From assembly GCF_019710745.1 (NCBI RefSeq), contig NZ_JAHKJW010000014.1, forward strand, positions 1 to 64,000: 64,000 bases of DNA. Reading direction: 5' to 3'. Source of the stretch: Streptomyces beigongshangae (GTDB lineage Bacteria > Actinomycetota > Actinomycetes > Streptomycetales > Streptomycetaceae). The notes below the pieces were generated by a model, which saw nothing but the letters and a program-made list of their open reading frames with translations, ran no database searches and was not told the origin of the DNA. Shown here piece after piece: positions 14,617 through 22,488 of the stretch (the first letter of the stretch is position 1; every line of letters starts with the position of its first letter). The translations under genes were made by a program, and so were the position numbers.

Positions 14617-15501
14617 TCACTCTGTGCGGCCGGACGGTGTGACGGGTGCCGCACCGGCCGGGTCCTCGAATGTGACCGGCGTCTCGAAAGCCGCCCTCCG
14701 CGTGGCCCGGCGCAGCGCCTTGAGGAGCGTCGCGCCCAGGGTGAGCGTCAGCACGACGGTCACCGTGGCCCGGCCCAGGTCCCAGCCGAGGGACGTGGCC
14801 AGGCAGTACGCGACGAAGCGGGCCAGATTGGTGTCCACGGCGTCGTGCGGGTCGAAGGCCACGCTCGACGACAACGCGTCCATGAAGGGCCAGCCGGCCA
14901 GGTTCATGAGCGTGCCGTACGCGAAGGCCGCCAGGAAGCCGTACGCGGCCAGCAGCGCCAGCTCGCCCCTGCCCCGCAGCCGGTCGGGGCCCGGAAGCAG
15001 TCCCGCCCCCATCGTGAACCAGCCCATGGAGAGCATCTGGAACGGCATCCAGGGCCCGACCCCGCCCGTGAGCAGCGCCGACGCGAACATCGTGACCGCC
15101 CCGAGCACGAAGCCGAACCCCGGTCCCAGCACCCGCCCACTCAGCACCATCAGGAAGAACATCGGCTCGATGCCCGCCGTACCGGCACCGATCGGCCGCA
15201 ACGCCGCCCCGGTCGCGGCCAGCACCCCCAGCATGGCCACGGCCTTGGGACCCAGTCCCGACTCGGAGATCGTCGCCGCGACGACTGCGACCAGCAGTAC
15301 GAGCAGCCCGGCGAACAGCCAGGGCGCGTCCTTCGAGTGGGCGCCGACCTGTGAGGTCGGCCCGCTGAGGAAGGGCCAGGTGAACGCGGCGAGACCGATG
15401 GCGCCGACCAGGACGAGGACGGCGACGGAACGGGGACCCAGCCGGATCGCACGGGCCTGGGGCCGGGGAGCACGCCGGAGCTGGAGTCGGGGGCTCGTCA
15501 A
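14617..15501 (-). CDS. ECF transporter substrate-binding membrane component (S), probable cobalamin type
   Basis: A 294-residue membrane protein with six to seven hydrophobic segments (e.g. VAVLVLVGAIGLAAF, LFAGLLVLLVAVVAA, FFLMVLSGRVLGPGFGFVLG, MLSMGWFTMGAGLL). It fits S components of group II ECF importers, which bind the vitamin and dock to a shared energising module. The start is TTG at 15501, overlapping the stop of the ATPase gene as TTGA, with GGGAG upstream. It is the last gene of an operon with A and T components behind a cobalamin riboswitch, so the substrate is most likely vitamin B12 or a corrinoid. The specificity is inferred from the riboswitch, not from residues. Confidence 0.8.
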   Translation of the reverse strand: MTSPRLQLRRAPRPQARAIRLGPRSVAVLVLVGAIGLAAFTWPFLSGPTSQVGAHSKDAPWLFAGLLVLLVAVVAATISESGLGPKAVAMLGVLAATGAALRPIGAGTAGIEPMFFLMVLSGRVLGPGFGFVLGAVTMFASALLTGGVGPWMPFQMLSMGWFTMGAGLLPGPDRLRGRGELALLAAYGFLAAFAYGTLMNLAGWPFMDALSSSVAFDPHDAVDTNLARFVAYCLATSLGWDLGRATVTVVLTLTLGATLLKALRRATRRAAFETPVTFEDPAGAAPVTPSGRTE

Positions 15502-17270
15502 CGGGGATCTCCCGTCGGCCCGCCGGACGCGCGCAGGGCCTCGCGCACCTGGGACACGGTCAGCCACTTCTGCGGGGCCAGGACCTTGGTGACCTGCGGG
15601 GCGAAGGGCGGGGAGGCGACGACCACCTCGGCCGTCGGGCCGTCCGCGACGGGTTCGCCGTCGGCCAGGATCACGATCCGGTGGGAGAGCTCGGCGGCCA
15701 GCTCGACGTCGTGGGTGGCCAGCACGATGGCGTGACCCTCGGCCGCGAGGCCCCGCAACAGGGTGACCAGGCGGGACTTGGCCGCGTAGTCGAGGCCGCG
15801 GGTCGGCTCGTCGAGGAGGACCAGGGGCGGCCTGGCCGTCAGGACGACGGCCAGGGCGAGGGTCAGCCGCTGGCCCTCCGACAGGTCCCGCGGATGCGTG
15901 CCGTCCGCGATGTCCGGGAGCAGCTCGGACACCAGGGCCCGGCAGGTGCCCGGCTCGGCCCCCGCGTCGCCGTCCGCCGCCGCGCACTCACCGGCCACCG
16001 TGTCCGCGTACAGCAGGTCGCGCGGTTCCTGCGGTACGAGGCCGACGCGGCGGATGAGGTCCGCGGGTGCCGTGCGGTCGGGCCGGAGCCCGCCCACGCG
16101 TACGGATCCGGCCGCGGGCGGGACCAGGCCGACGAGGGCGGAGAGCAGCGTCGACTTGCCTGCGCCGTTGCGGCCCATGAGGGCGACGGTCTCCCCGGGG
16201 GCGACGGTCAGGCCGACGTCGTGCAACACCTCGGCGCGGCCACGGCGGACGGACAGTCCCTCGACCACCGCCGGGCGGTGCGTGACGGGGGTGCGGGTGG
16301 CGCCGGTGTCGCGGGTGCCGGAGGTCTGGGGCGTGCGTCTGCGGAAGAGCCGGGGGGTGCGACGGGAGGGCGACGTACCGCCGCCCCTCGCGGGCACGGG
16401 ACCGGCCGTGCCCGCATCCTCGTACGGGCTCTCGTGAGGGCTCTCGTACGGGATGCCCGCCAGGCGTTCCCGCAGGGCCTCCGCCCGCCGCCGGGCGTCC
16501 CGGACCGTCAGGGGCAGGGGGGACCACCCGCCGAGCCGGCCCAGGGCCACCACCGGCGGGTACACCGGGGACACGGCCATCACCTCGGCGGGCGGGCCCA
16601 CCGTCAGCGGGGCGCCCGGTGACGGGAGGAGGGCGACGCGGTCGGCGTACTGCACGACGCGTTCCAGGCGGTGCTCGGCCATGAGGACCGTCGTGCCGAG
16701 GTCGTGGACGAGGCGCTGGAGGACGGCGAGGACCTCCTCGGCGGCGGCCGGGTCGAGGGCCGAGGTCGGCTCGTCGAGCACCAGGACCCGTGGGTGCGGG
16801 GTGAGGACCGAGCCGATCGCGACCCGCTGTTGCTGTCCGCCGGAGAGCGTGGAGACCGGGCGGTCGCGCAGGCCGGCGAGGCCGAGCAGGTCCAGGGTCT
16901 CCTCGACGCGGCGGCGCATCACGTCCGGCGCCAGCCCCAGCGACTCCATGCCGTACGCGAGTTCGTCCTCGACCGTGTCCGTCACGAAGTGCGCGAGCGG
17001 GTCCTGGCCCACCGTGCCCACCACGTCGGCCAGTTCGCGGGGCTTGTGCGTGCGGGTGTCGCGGCCCGCGACCGTCACGCGCCCGCGCAGCGTGCCGCCC
17101 GTGAAGTGCGGGACCAGTCCGCTCACCGCGCCGAGGAGCGTCGACTTGCCGACCCCGGAGGGGCCGACGAGGAGCATCAACTCGCCCTCCTGGACCGATA
17201 GTCCGATGCCCTGGACGGTGGGTCGCGTCGCCCCGTCGTACGTCACCGTGACGTCCTCGAAGCGGATCAT
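15498..17270 (-). CDS. Fused two-domain ECF transporter ATPase (A1A2, CbiO-like)
   Basis: A 590-residue protein with two ABC ATPase domains in one chain. The first (about 1-230) has Walker A GPSGVGKST at 36-44, signature LSGGQQQR and Walker B VLVLDEPTS. The second (about 350-575) has Walker A GRNGAGKST, a variant signature LSEGQR and Walker B LVLLDEPT. A polar linker of about 100 residues joins them. It powers the ECF importer encoded around it. The ATG at 17270 overlaps the T-component stop (ATGA), and the end overlaps the S gene, so translation is coupled. Fused ATPases are usual in actinobacterial ECF systems. Confidence 0.9.
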   Translation of the reverse strand: MIRFEDVTVTYDGATRPTVQGIGLSVQEGELMLLVGPSGVGKSTLLGAVSGLVPHFTGGTLRGRVTVAGRDTRTHKPRELADVVGTVGQDPLAHFVTDTVEDELAYGMESLGLAPDVMRRRVEETLDLLGLAGLRDRPVSTLSGGQQQRVAIGSVLTPHPRVLVLDEPTSALDPAAAEEVLAVLQRLVHDLGTTVLMAEHRLERVVQYADRVALLPSPGAPLTVGPPAEVMAVSPVYPPVVALGRLGGWSPLPLTVRDARRRAEALRERLAGIPYESPHESPYEDAGTAGPVPARGGGTSPSRRTPRLFRRRTPQTSGTRDTGATRTPVTHRPAVVEGLSVRRGRAEVLHDVGLTVAPGETVALMGRNGAGKSTLLSALVGLVPPAAGSVRVGGLRPDRTAPADLIRRVGLVPQEPRDLLYADTVAGECAAADGDAGAEPGTCRALVSELLPDIADGTHPRDLSEGQRLTLALAVVLTARPPLVLLDEPTRGLDYAAKSRLVTLLRGLAAEGHAIVLATHDVELAAELSHRIVILADGEPVADGPTAEVVVASPPFAPQVTKVLAPQKWLTVSQVREALRASGGPTGDPR

Positions 17271-18469
17271 GAGGGCTCCTTGCCGGTGGCTGTGGCGGTG
17301 GCGGTGGCGGTACGGGTGTCTGTGGGGGAGGGGGCCGCGAAGGCGGGGAGCAGTCCGAGCAGGACGGCCGCCGCGGGCCACAGCGGAAGTGTCGGCGCCG
17401 TCAGCGGGACGACACCGGGGTGCAGGGCCGCCGCGGCGTACACGTCGTGTGCCGCGTACAGGATCAGCAGCGCCGCGACGGCCGCCCCGGACCCGGCGAC
17501 GAGCCAGGCCCGCACACCCCACGCGTCCGGCCGGTACCGGGTGCGCAGCGAGCGGCGGCCCCCGAGCCACAGACCGCCGAGGGCGGCGCCGAGCCCGGCG
17601 AGCAGGACGGGCAGGCCGTAGCCGCCGCCCTCCGCGGTGAGCAGGCCGTACGTTCCCGCGCAGACCCCGACCAGACCGCCCAGGGTGAGCACGGCGGTGG
17701 TGCGGCGCACGCCGGGCGGCACCTCGGCGGAGCGGCCGTAGCCCCGCGCGTCCATCGCCGCGGCGAGGGCCACCGAACGCTCCAGCGCACCCTCCAGCAC
17801 CGGCAGTCCGACGTGGAGCAGGCCGCGCAGGCCGCGGTCGGGCCGACCGCGCAGCCGCCGGGCCGCACGCAGCCGCTGGACGTCCGCGATCAGGTTCGGG
17901 GCGAAGGTGAGGGCGACCACGACGGCCACGCCCGCCTCGTACAGGGCACCCGGCAGTGACTTGAGGAGGCGGGCCGGGTTCGCGAGGGCGTTCGCGGCGC
18001 CGACGCAGATGAGGAGTGCGGCGAGTTTCAGGCCGTCGTACAGGGCGAAGACCAGGCCCTCCGCGGTGACCCGGCCGCCGACGCGGATGCCCTCGGCCCA
18101 GTCGGGGAGAGGGAGTTCGGGGAGGGTGACGAGCACGTGCGTGCCCGGGACGGGGGAGCCGAGGAGGACGGCGAAGGCCAGCCGGATGCCGAGTACGGCG
18201 AGGGCGAGCTTGACGAAGGCCCCGTAGGAGCGGGCCCAGGGGGCCTCCGTCCGGCGCGCCGCCACCACGTAGCCGGCGACGGCGACGAGCAGCGCGAGCA
18301 GGAGGGGGTTCGTGGTGCGGGACGCGGCGGTGCCCAGTCCCAGGGCCCAGATCCACCAGGCGCCGGGATGCAGGGCGTTGGTACGGGTCGCACGCGGCGC
18401 GCGCAGCCGCAGCCGCAGCCGCAGCCGTGGTCTTGGCCGTGGTCGCGGCCGGCCTTTGGCGGCGATCAT
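17267..18469 (-). CDS. ECF transporter transmembrane energy-coupling component (T, CbiQ-like)
   Basis: A 400-residue membrane protein. It starts with an unusual Arg/Pro/Leu-rich tract (residues about 7-25, RPRPRPRLRLRLRLRAP) from a hexanucleotide-type DNA repeat, then has several membrane helices and a cytoplasmic coupling part. That part contains the two EcfT signatures, AARRLRGR and MDARGYG, which contact the ATPase. It has extra C-terminal helices beyond the usual T length. The end is another repeat-derived tract (TRTATATATATG). The ATG is at 18469; the gene follows the secreted-protein genes by 13 bases. Confidence 0.87.
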   Translation of the reverse strand: MIAAKGRPRPRPRPRLRLRLRLRAPRATRTNALHPGAWWIWALGLGTAASRTTNPLLLALLVAVAGYVVAARRTEAPWARSYGAFVKLALAVLGIRLAFAVLLGSPVPGTHVLVTLPELPLPDWAEGIRVGGRVTAEGLVFALYDGLKLAALLICVGAANALANPARLLKSLPGALYEAGVAVVVALTFAPNLIADVQRLRAARRLRGRPDRGLRGLLHVGLPVLEGALERSVALAAAMDARGYGRSAEVPPGVRRTTAVLTLGGLVGVCAGTYGLLTAEGGGYGLPVLLAGLGAALGGLWLGGRRSLRTRYRPDAWGVRAWLVAGSGAAVAALLILYAAHDVYAAAALHPGVVPLTAPTLPLWPAAAVLLGLLPAFAAPSPTDTRTATATATATGKEPS

Positions 18470-18482
18470 CGTGTACGTCCCG

Positions 18483-19178
18483 TCAGCCGCGTCGCCGGCG
18501 TGCCTGCCGGAGCGCGGCGGCGCCCAGTACGGCCACGGCGGCGATCCCGGCCACCAGACCCACCGACGGTCCGCCGTCCCCGGATCCGGGCCCGGACTCG
18601 CTCCGCGTGTCAGGCGAGGTGGAGGACTTCGGCCGGTCGCCCGACACGGCCTCGCCGCACCCGGTCCGGGGGTAGCCCGCGATGGCGCACAGCAGGGCGT
18701 TCGTGTCGTAACGCAGCGGCCCGGCGACGGCGGCGAGGGCGTCCGCGGTCGTCGCGTCCTCCCCGACGCGGGCGCAGGCGGTGTCCGGGTTCGGGTCCGG
18801 CGGTGTCGAGCCGGCCGGCGCGTCCGCGGCCGTACCGAAGTCGAGGACCAGGGCGATCCGCTTGGCCCCCTCCCGCGCGGGCGTCCTCGCGCAGATCGTG
18901 GTGAAGTCGGCCGCCCCGCGGGGCCGCGCCGCGTCCTCGGAGTCCCCGCTCACCGAGAAGCGGAAACCCTGGACGTCTCCGTCGGAAGGGCGCGCCGTCG
19001 ACGGGCCCTGCGTCGCGTACACCCACTTGCCGCCGCCGCTGCCACTGCCGTCGCTGCCGTCGGAGGCGCGGTCCCAGAAGGACCAGTAGCGGTAGCCGAC
19101 CGCCTGGGCCTGGCCCGCCGTGCCGAGTACGGCGAGCAGGAGGCCCAGGACCAGGAGGGTCGGGCGGTGGCGGGTCAC
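18483..19178 (-). CDS. Exported, membrane-anchored protein of the B12-uptake operon (SCO2322-like)
   Basis: A 231-residue protein with a signal peptide (VTRHRPTLLVLGLLLAVLG...AQAV), a folded outside domain about residues 28-165 beginning YRYWSFWDRASD with several Trp/Tyr and Cys residues, a Ser/Pro/Gly linker and a C-terminal membrane anchor (GLVAGIAAVAVLGAAALRQ) followed by RRRRG. It resembles the Streptomyces family named after SCO2322, of unknown function. GTG at 19178 overlaps the previous stop (GTGA). In this operon it may help capture or hand over corrinoid at the cell surface; that is inference from context. Confidence 0.75.
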   Translation of the reverse strand: MTRHRPTLLVLGLLLAVLGTAGQAQAVGYRYWSFWDRASDGSDGSGSGGGKWVYATQGPSTARPSDGDVQGFRFSVSGDSEDAARPRGAADFTTICARTPAREGAKRIALVLDFGTAADAPAGSTPPDPNPDTACARVGEDATTADALAAVAGPLRYDTNALLCAIAGYPRTGCGEAVSGDRPKSSTSPDTRSESGPGSGDGGPSVGLVAGIAAVAVLGAAALRQARRRRG

Positions 19179-20512
19179 GGTCGCTGCTTCTTGTTGCGGC
19201 CGCTGAGGAGGAAGCCGATGCCGATGCCGCCGACCAGACCGGCCCCGACGATCCACCAGACACCGGCCCCGCTGTCCTCCCCGTTCCCGTCCCCCTCCCC
19301 GTCCTGCCGGTTCTGCTGGTCGTCCTTGCCGTCCTTGCCGTCGGCGGGGGCGTCGGAGCGGTCGGCGGTCCGGGCCGCCGGGCCGGTCGCACCGAGCTGC
19401 TTCACGAGGTCGGCGCCGCCGAAGTCGCGCGGGTCCGCCCCGGTGGCGTGCGCCGCGAAGATCAGTTGCGCGTACGCGGCCGGGCCGCTCTTCGCCGCCC
19501 AGGCGCCGGAGTTCTTCTTCAGCCAGGCCAGCGGCTTCCGTGCGTCGGCCGTCCGGCCCGCCGCGGCGAGCGCGACGACCGCGTCGGCGGTGTTGCCGTG
19601 GTCGGGCCGGTCCTCGGCGCCCGCGAGCGCGGACTCCAGGTGGCCGGTCCCGGCGACCGCGCCGGCCAGGTACGCGGCGCCGTTGCCCGCCGCCTGCTCC
19701 GGGGTCGGCGAGTCGCCGCCCGCGCATGTCGTGTCCTTCGCGTCGTCGCCCCCGGTGCCCCCGGTCTCCTCGGGGTCCGTCACCAGGCCCGCACCGAGCG
19801 CCCCGAGCACGCCCGCCGCCGTGGCGTCGGCGTTCGCCGCGAGCCCGCCCTTCTTGTCGGGCTGGAAGGCGAAGGCGCCCCCGCCGTCCTGGTCGCAGGG
19901 CACGGAGAGGCCGCGCAGGGCGTCGTACGGCGTCCGGTCGTCCTTGGACCGCAGGTCCCGCGTGTCGGTGTCCGCGGCCTCCAGGGCCCCGATCACGAGT
20001 GACGTCGAGTTGGTGTCGCTGGCCCCGCCGGGCAGGTAGCCCCAGCCGCCGTCCCCGTTCTGCACGGTCTTCAGCCACTTCACGGCCGCGCCGGTCACGG
20101 CGTCCTCCGCGTCGAGCGCCTCCAGGGCCTGGAGGGCGGCGGCGGTGCTGTTCGTGTCGGCTTGCGGGATCTGTGCGTCCTGCGCGCCCTGTGCACCCTG
20201 GGCGCCCCGCGTCCTGGTGGCGCACTTCGTGGCCGGGTCGGGGCGGTAGGCCGGAAAGGCCCCGTTCGCGCACTGCTGCCCGGTGAGCCAGTCGACGGCC
20301 TCCGCCGCGGGCTCCACCCCCACGGTGTGCTGGGCGAGCAGCGCGAGCGACTGCCGCCAGACACCGTCGTACGTCGGATCGGTGCTGCCGTACAGGCCCG
20401 AAGGGAGCGCCGGGGAGGGGGAGGGCGACTCGTCGGCGAGGGCGGCCGGCGCGAACGCCGTGCCGATCACGGCGGTGGCGGCCAGTACCGCTGCGCTGCG
20501 GCGGACAAACAT
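19175..20512 (-). CDS. Exported alpha/alpha-toroid protein (prenyltransferase/intrinsic-factor-like), probable B12-binding
   Basis: A 445-residue protein with a signal peptide (MFVRRSAAVLAATAVIG...ALADE), then about 320 residues of toroid repeats (e.g. AVDWLTGQQCANGAFPAY, QNGDGGWGYLPGG, DQDGGGAFAFQPDKKGG), a polar linker, and a C-terminal anchor (GAGVWWIVGAGLVGGIGIGF) with basic end. The alpha/alpha toroid with GDGGWG-type repeats is shared by terpene cyclases and by the intrinsic factor/transcobalamin family. Export, Cys residues and a cobalamin riboswitch upstream favour a corrinoid-binding role. I chose the ATG at 20512 because AGAGAGG precedes it; an ATG at 20539 is possible. Confidence 0.78.
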   Translation of the reverse strand: MFVRRSAAVLAATAVIGTAFAPAALADESPSPSPALPSGLYGSTDPTYDGVWRQSLALLAQHTVGVEPAAEAVDWLTGQQCANGAFPAYRPDPATKCATRTRGAQGAQGAQDAQIPQADTNSTAAALQALEALDAEDAVTGAAVKWLKTVQNGDGGWGYLPGGASDTNSTSLVIGALEAADTDTRDLRSKDDRTPYDALRGLSVPCDQDGGGAFAFQPDKKGGLAANADATAAGVLGALGAGLVTDPEETGGTGGDDAKDTTCAGGDSPTPEQAAGNGAAYLAGAVAGTGHLESALAGAEDRPDHGNTADAVVALAAAGRTADARKPLAWLKKNSGAWAAKSGPAAYAQLIFAAHATGADPRDFGGADLVKQLGATGPAARTADRSDAPADGKDGKDDQQNRQDGEGDGNGEDSGAGVWWIVGAGLVGGIGIGFLLSGRNKKQRP

Positions 20513-20724
20513 GATCGGCGGATGCCTCTCTGTACTCATCGGATCGCCGACGGGGTGCCACGGCCGGTCACGGGACGGCGACCGCGCCCGGCCCCTCGGG
20601 CCTGCGCGCGTTCGAAGCCTCTCACCGGTGCGCCCCTTCGGCTCTCCCTGCGGGGGGCCGGGCAGCCCGGAGCCCCGGGCGGCTCGGCTCCGTATGCCTC
20701 GACGGTGCCGGTCACCGGCGGTCC

Positions 20725-20875
20725 CGGTGACGCGAGCCGGTCACGGTCCGTACGGGGCATTCCGGCTCGCCGCCCGTGGGGACCGGGACGGCACACGGCT
20801 GCGGGTCAGCGCCGGATTTGCACCGGCTTCCCCCCGTACGAGTGTGATGACGACCCGCTCACTGTACCGGCCCGT
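20725..20875 (-). promoter_or_regulatory. Cobalamin (AdoCbl) riboswitch
   Basis: Read on the minus strand, 20842 to 20791 contains GGGGGGAAGCCGGTGCAAAT followed by CCGGCGCTGACCCGCAGCCGTG, the conserved core of cobalamin riboswitches. A B12-box-like GAGCCGGAATGCC lies about 30 bases further on. The segment CGTACGGGGG before the core can pair with CCCCGTACG after it. It lies 200-360 bases upstream of the first operon gene, leaving room for an expression platform of GC-rich hairpins. It should repress the transporter operon when B12 is plentiful. Confidence 0.9.
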
Positions 20876-20917
20876 AGCGATACCCCCAGGGGCCGGCCGG
20901 ACGAACCGGGCGGGCGT

Positions 20918-22117
20918 CTAGAGGCTCCGCCGGGTCGGGGGCGGTGCGGCGGCCGTGGGCTGCGTGGGTGGCGCGGGCTGGCAGAGGACGAGGGCCACGT
21001 CGTCGGTGGGTGCGGTGCCCGTGTGGGCGAGGAGCCGGGCGTGGAGGAGGTCGAGGGCCTCGTCGGGCAGGGGGTCGCGCAGGGCGCGGGCCGCCTCGGT
21101 GAGGAAGGGGAAGAAGGTGCCGTCGGGAGCGCGGGCCTCGGTGAGGCCGTCGGTGTAGAGGAGGAGCCGGTCGCCCGGCTGGAGGCGTACGCGGTACTGG
21201 CGCGGGTCGGGGCACAGGCCCAGCGGGAGCGTGGTGACGCCCGGTTCGAGGAGTTCGGTGCGGTGGCCGTGGCGCAGGGGCGCGGGGTGACCGCAGTTGA
21301 CGAGACGGACCTCGCCCGGTGCGAACTCGGCGAGGAGCGCGGTGACGAAGTCCTCCGGACCCAGACCGGGCGCGAGGCGTTCGTCCAGGCCGGTGGCGAC
21401 GGCGGGCAGGTCGGGGACCGTGTGGGCGAGTTCGCGGAAGCCGGCCACCGCCTCGGCGGTCAGCCGGACGGCTTCGAGCCCGTGTCCGCGCACGTCGCCG
21501 ATGAGGACCCGCAGGCCGAACGGTGTCACCGCGACGTCGTACAGGTCCCCGCCGAGCGCCGATCCGGGCACGGCGCAGTGGTAGCGCGTGGAGATGTGCG
21601 TACCGGCGAAGCTGCGGGAGATCGGCCGTACGACGGCTTCCTGGGTGATCCGGGCCACCTCGCGCACCTCGGCGAGCTGCGCGAGGAGCCGGTCCCGCTG
21701 CCGCACGGTGTGCGCGGTGAGCGCGCAGCCGATCAGCAGCTGCGCCAGCGTGACGGCGGGCGGGACCCGGTCCAGCAGCAGCGCGGGCGCGGCGATCAGC
21801 ACGCAGACCGCCGAGGGCGCGAGGAGGCGTCCCTCGGAGAACGGGCGGGGGCCGGTGACCGCGCCGAACCTGCCGGTCGCGCTGAGCCCGTCCGACGGGT
21901 TCGGGCGGGCCTCACCGGACGGACCGAACCCGTCGGACGGACCGGTCCCGCCTGTGGCGCCCGTCGTACCGGTGACGCCCGCCGCGCCGGCTCCGTCGGT
22001 CGCGGCGGTCCCGTCCGCCGTGCCCTTCGCCCCGGACCGGTGAGGGTCATCGTGTCCGCGGAGCCCTCGCCGACCGCCGGGTCGCCTCCACGGCGAGATC
22101 CGCGTCCACACTCGCAT
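20918..22117 (-). CDS. PP2C-type (RsbU/SpoIIE) serine/threonine phosphatase with membrane segments
   Basis: About 399 residues. After a low-complexity Gly/Thr start come two hydrophobic helices (LLAPSAVCVLIAAPALLL and VTLAQLLIGCALTAHTV), a short coiled linker (RQRDRLLAQLAEVREVARI) and a PP2C-like phosphatase domain. That domain has the metal-binding motifs GGDLYDV, GDVRGHG, NCGHPAP, LLYTDGLTEAR and TDDVALVL. Such proteins usually dephosphorylate anti-sigma-antagonist proteins. The start is uncertain: the ATG at 22117 is the first in-frame choice after a repetitive tract. The partner is not encoded nearby. Confidence 0.82.
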   Translation of the reverse strand: MRVWTRISPWRRPGGRRGLRGHDDPHRSGAKGTADGTAATDGAGAAGVTGTTGATGGTGPSDGFGPSGEARPNPSDGLSATGRFGAVTGPRPFSEGRLLAPSAVCVLIAAPALLLDRVPPAVTLAQLLIGCALTAHTVRQRDRLLAQLAEVREVARITQEAVVRPISRSFAGTHISTRYHCAVPGSALGGDLYDVAVTPFGLRVLIGDVRGHGLEAVRLTAEAVAGFRELAHTVPDLPAVATGLDERLAPGLGPEDFVTALLAEFAPGEVRLVNCGHPAPLRHGHRTELLEPGVTTLPLGLCPDPRQYRVRLQPGDRLLLYTDGLTEARAPDGTFFPFLTEAARALRDPLPDEALDLLHARLLAHTGTAPTDDVALVLCQPAPPTQPTAAAPPPTRRSL

Positions 22118-22488
22118 CAGCCCCAGCCCCAGCCCCAGTCCCAGCCCCGGTCCCGGCCTCGAACCCGACTCGGATCCCGGTCCTGGCATCCGCACCCGCG
22201 GGCGCCCTCGTTCCTGCTCCGACTTCCGTACCTGCCGCACCCGCACCCGTTCCCGTTCCCATGCCCTCCGCCCGTCTGCGCACGACAGTCTCCGAATATG
22301 TCGCTCCGCACCCGTACCGACGGGGTATTGATCACATCTCGTCGGAATGTGTCCGTGCGTGACGGCATCGGACCGACTTCGTGTCCGTCTTGCCGGAGCG
22401 GTCGGGGGGAGTCGGCCGAGGGGGTCACACTGGCCGCTGCGGGATCCCCTCCGGACTCGCTCTTGTGCCGTGTGAGAGGGGCGAAGCC
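22118..22488. other. Divergent regulatory region with a CCCCAG-type repeat tract
   Basis: Bases 22118-22165 are short repeats of CCCCAG type. The region about 22280-22380 is less GC-rich and is the likely promoter zone for the divergent phosphatase and regulator genes. No small gene with a convincing ribosome site was seen. Confidence 0.45.
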
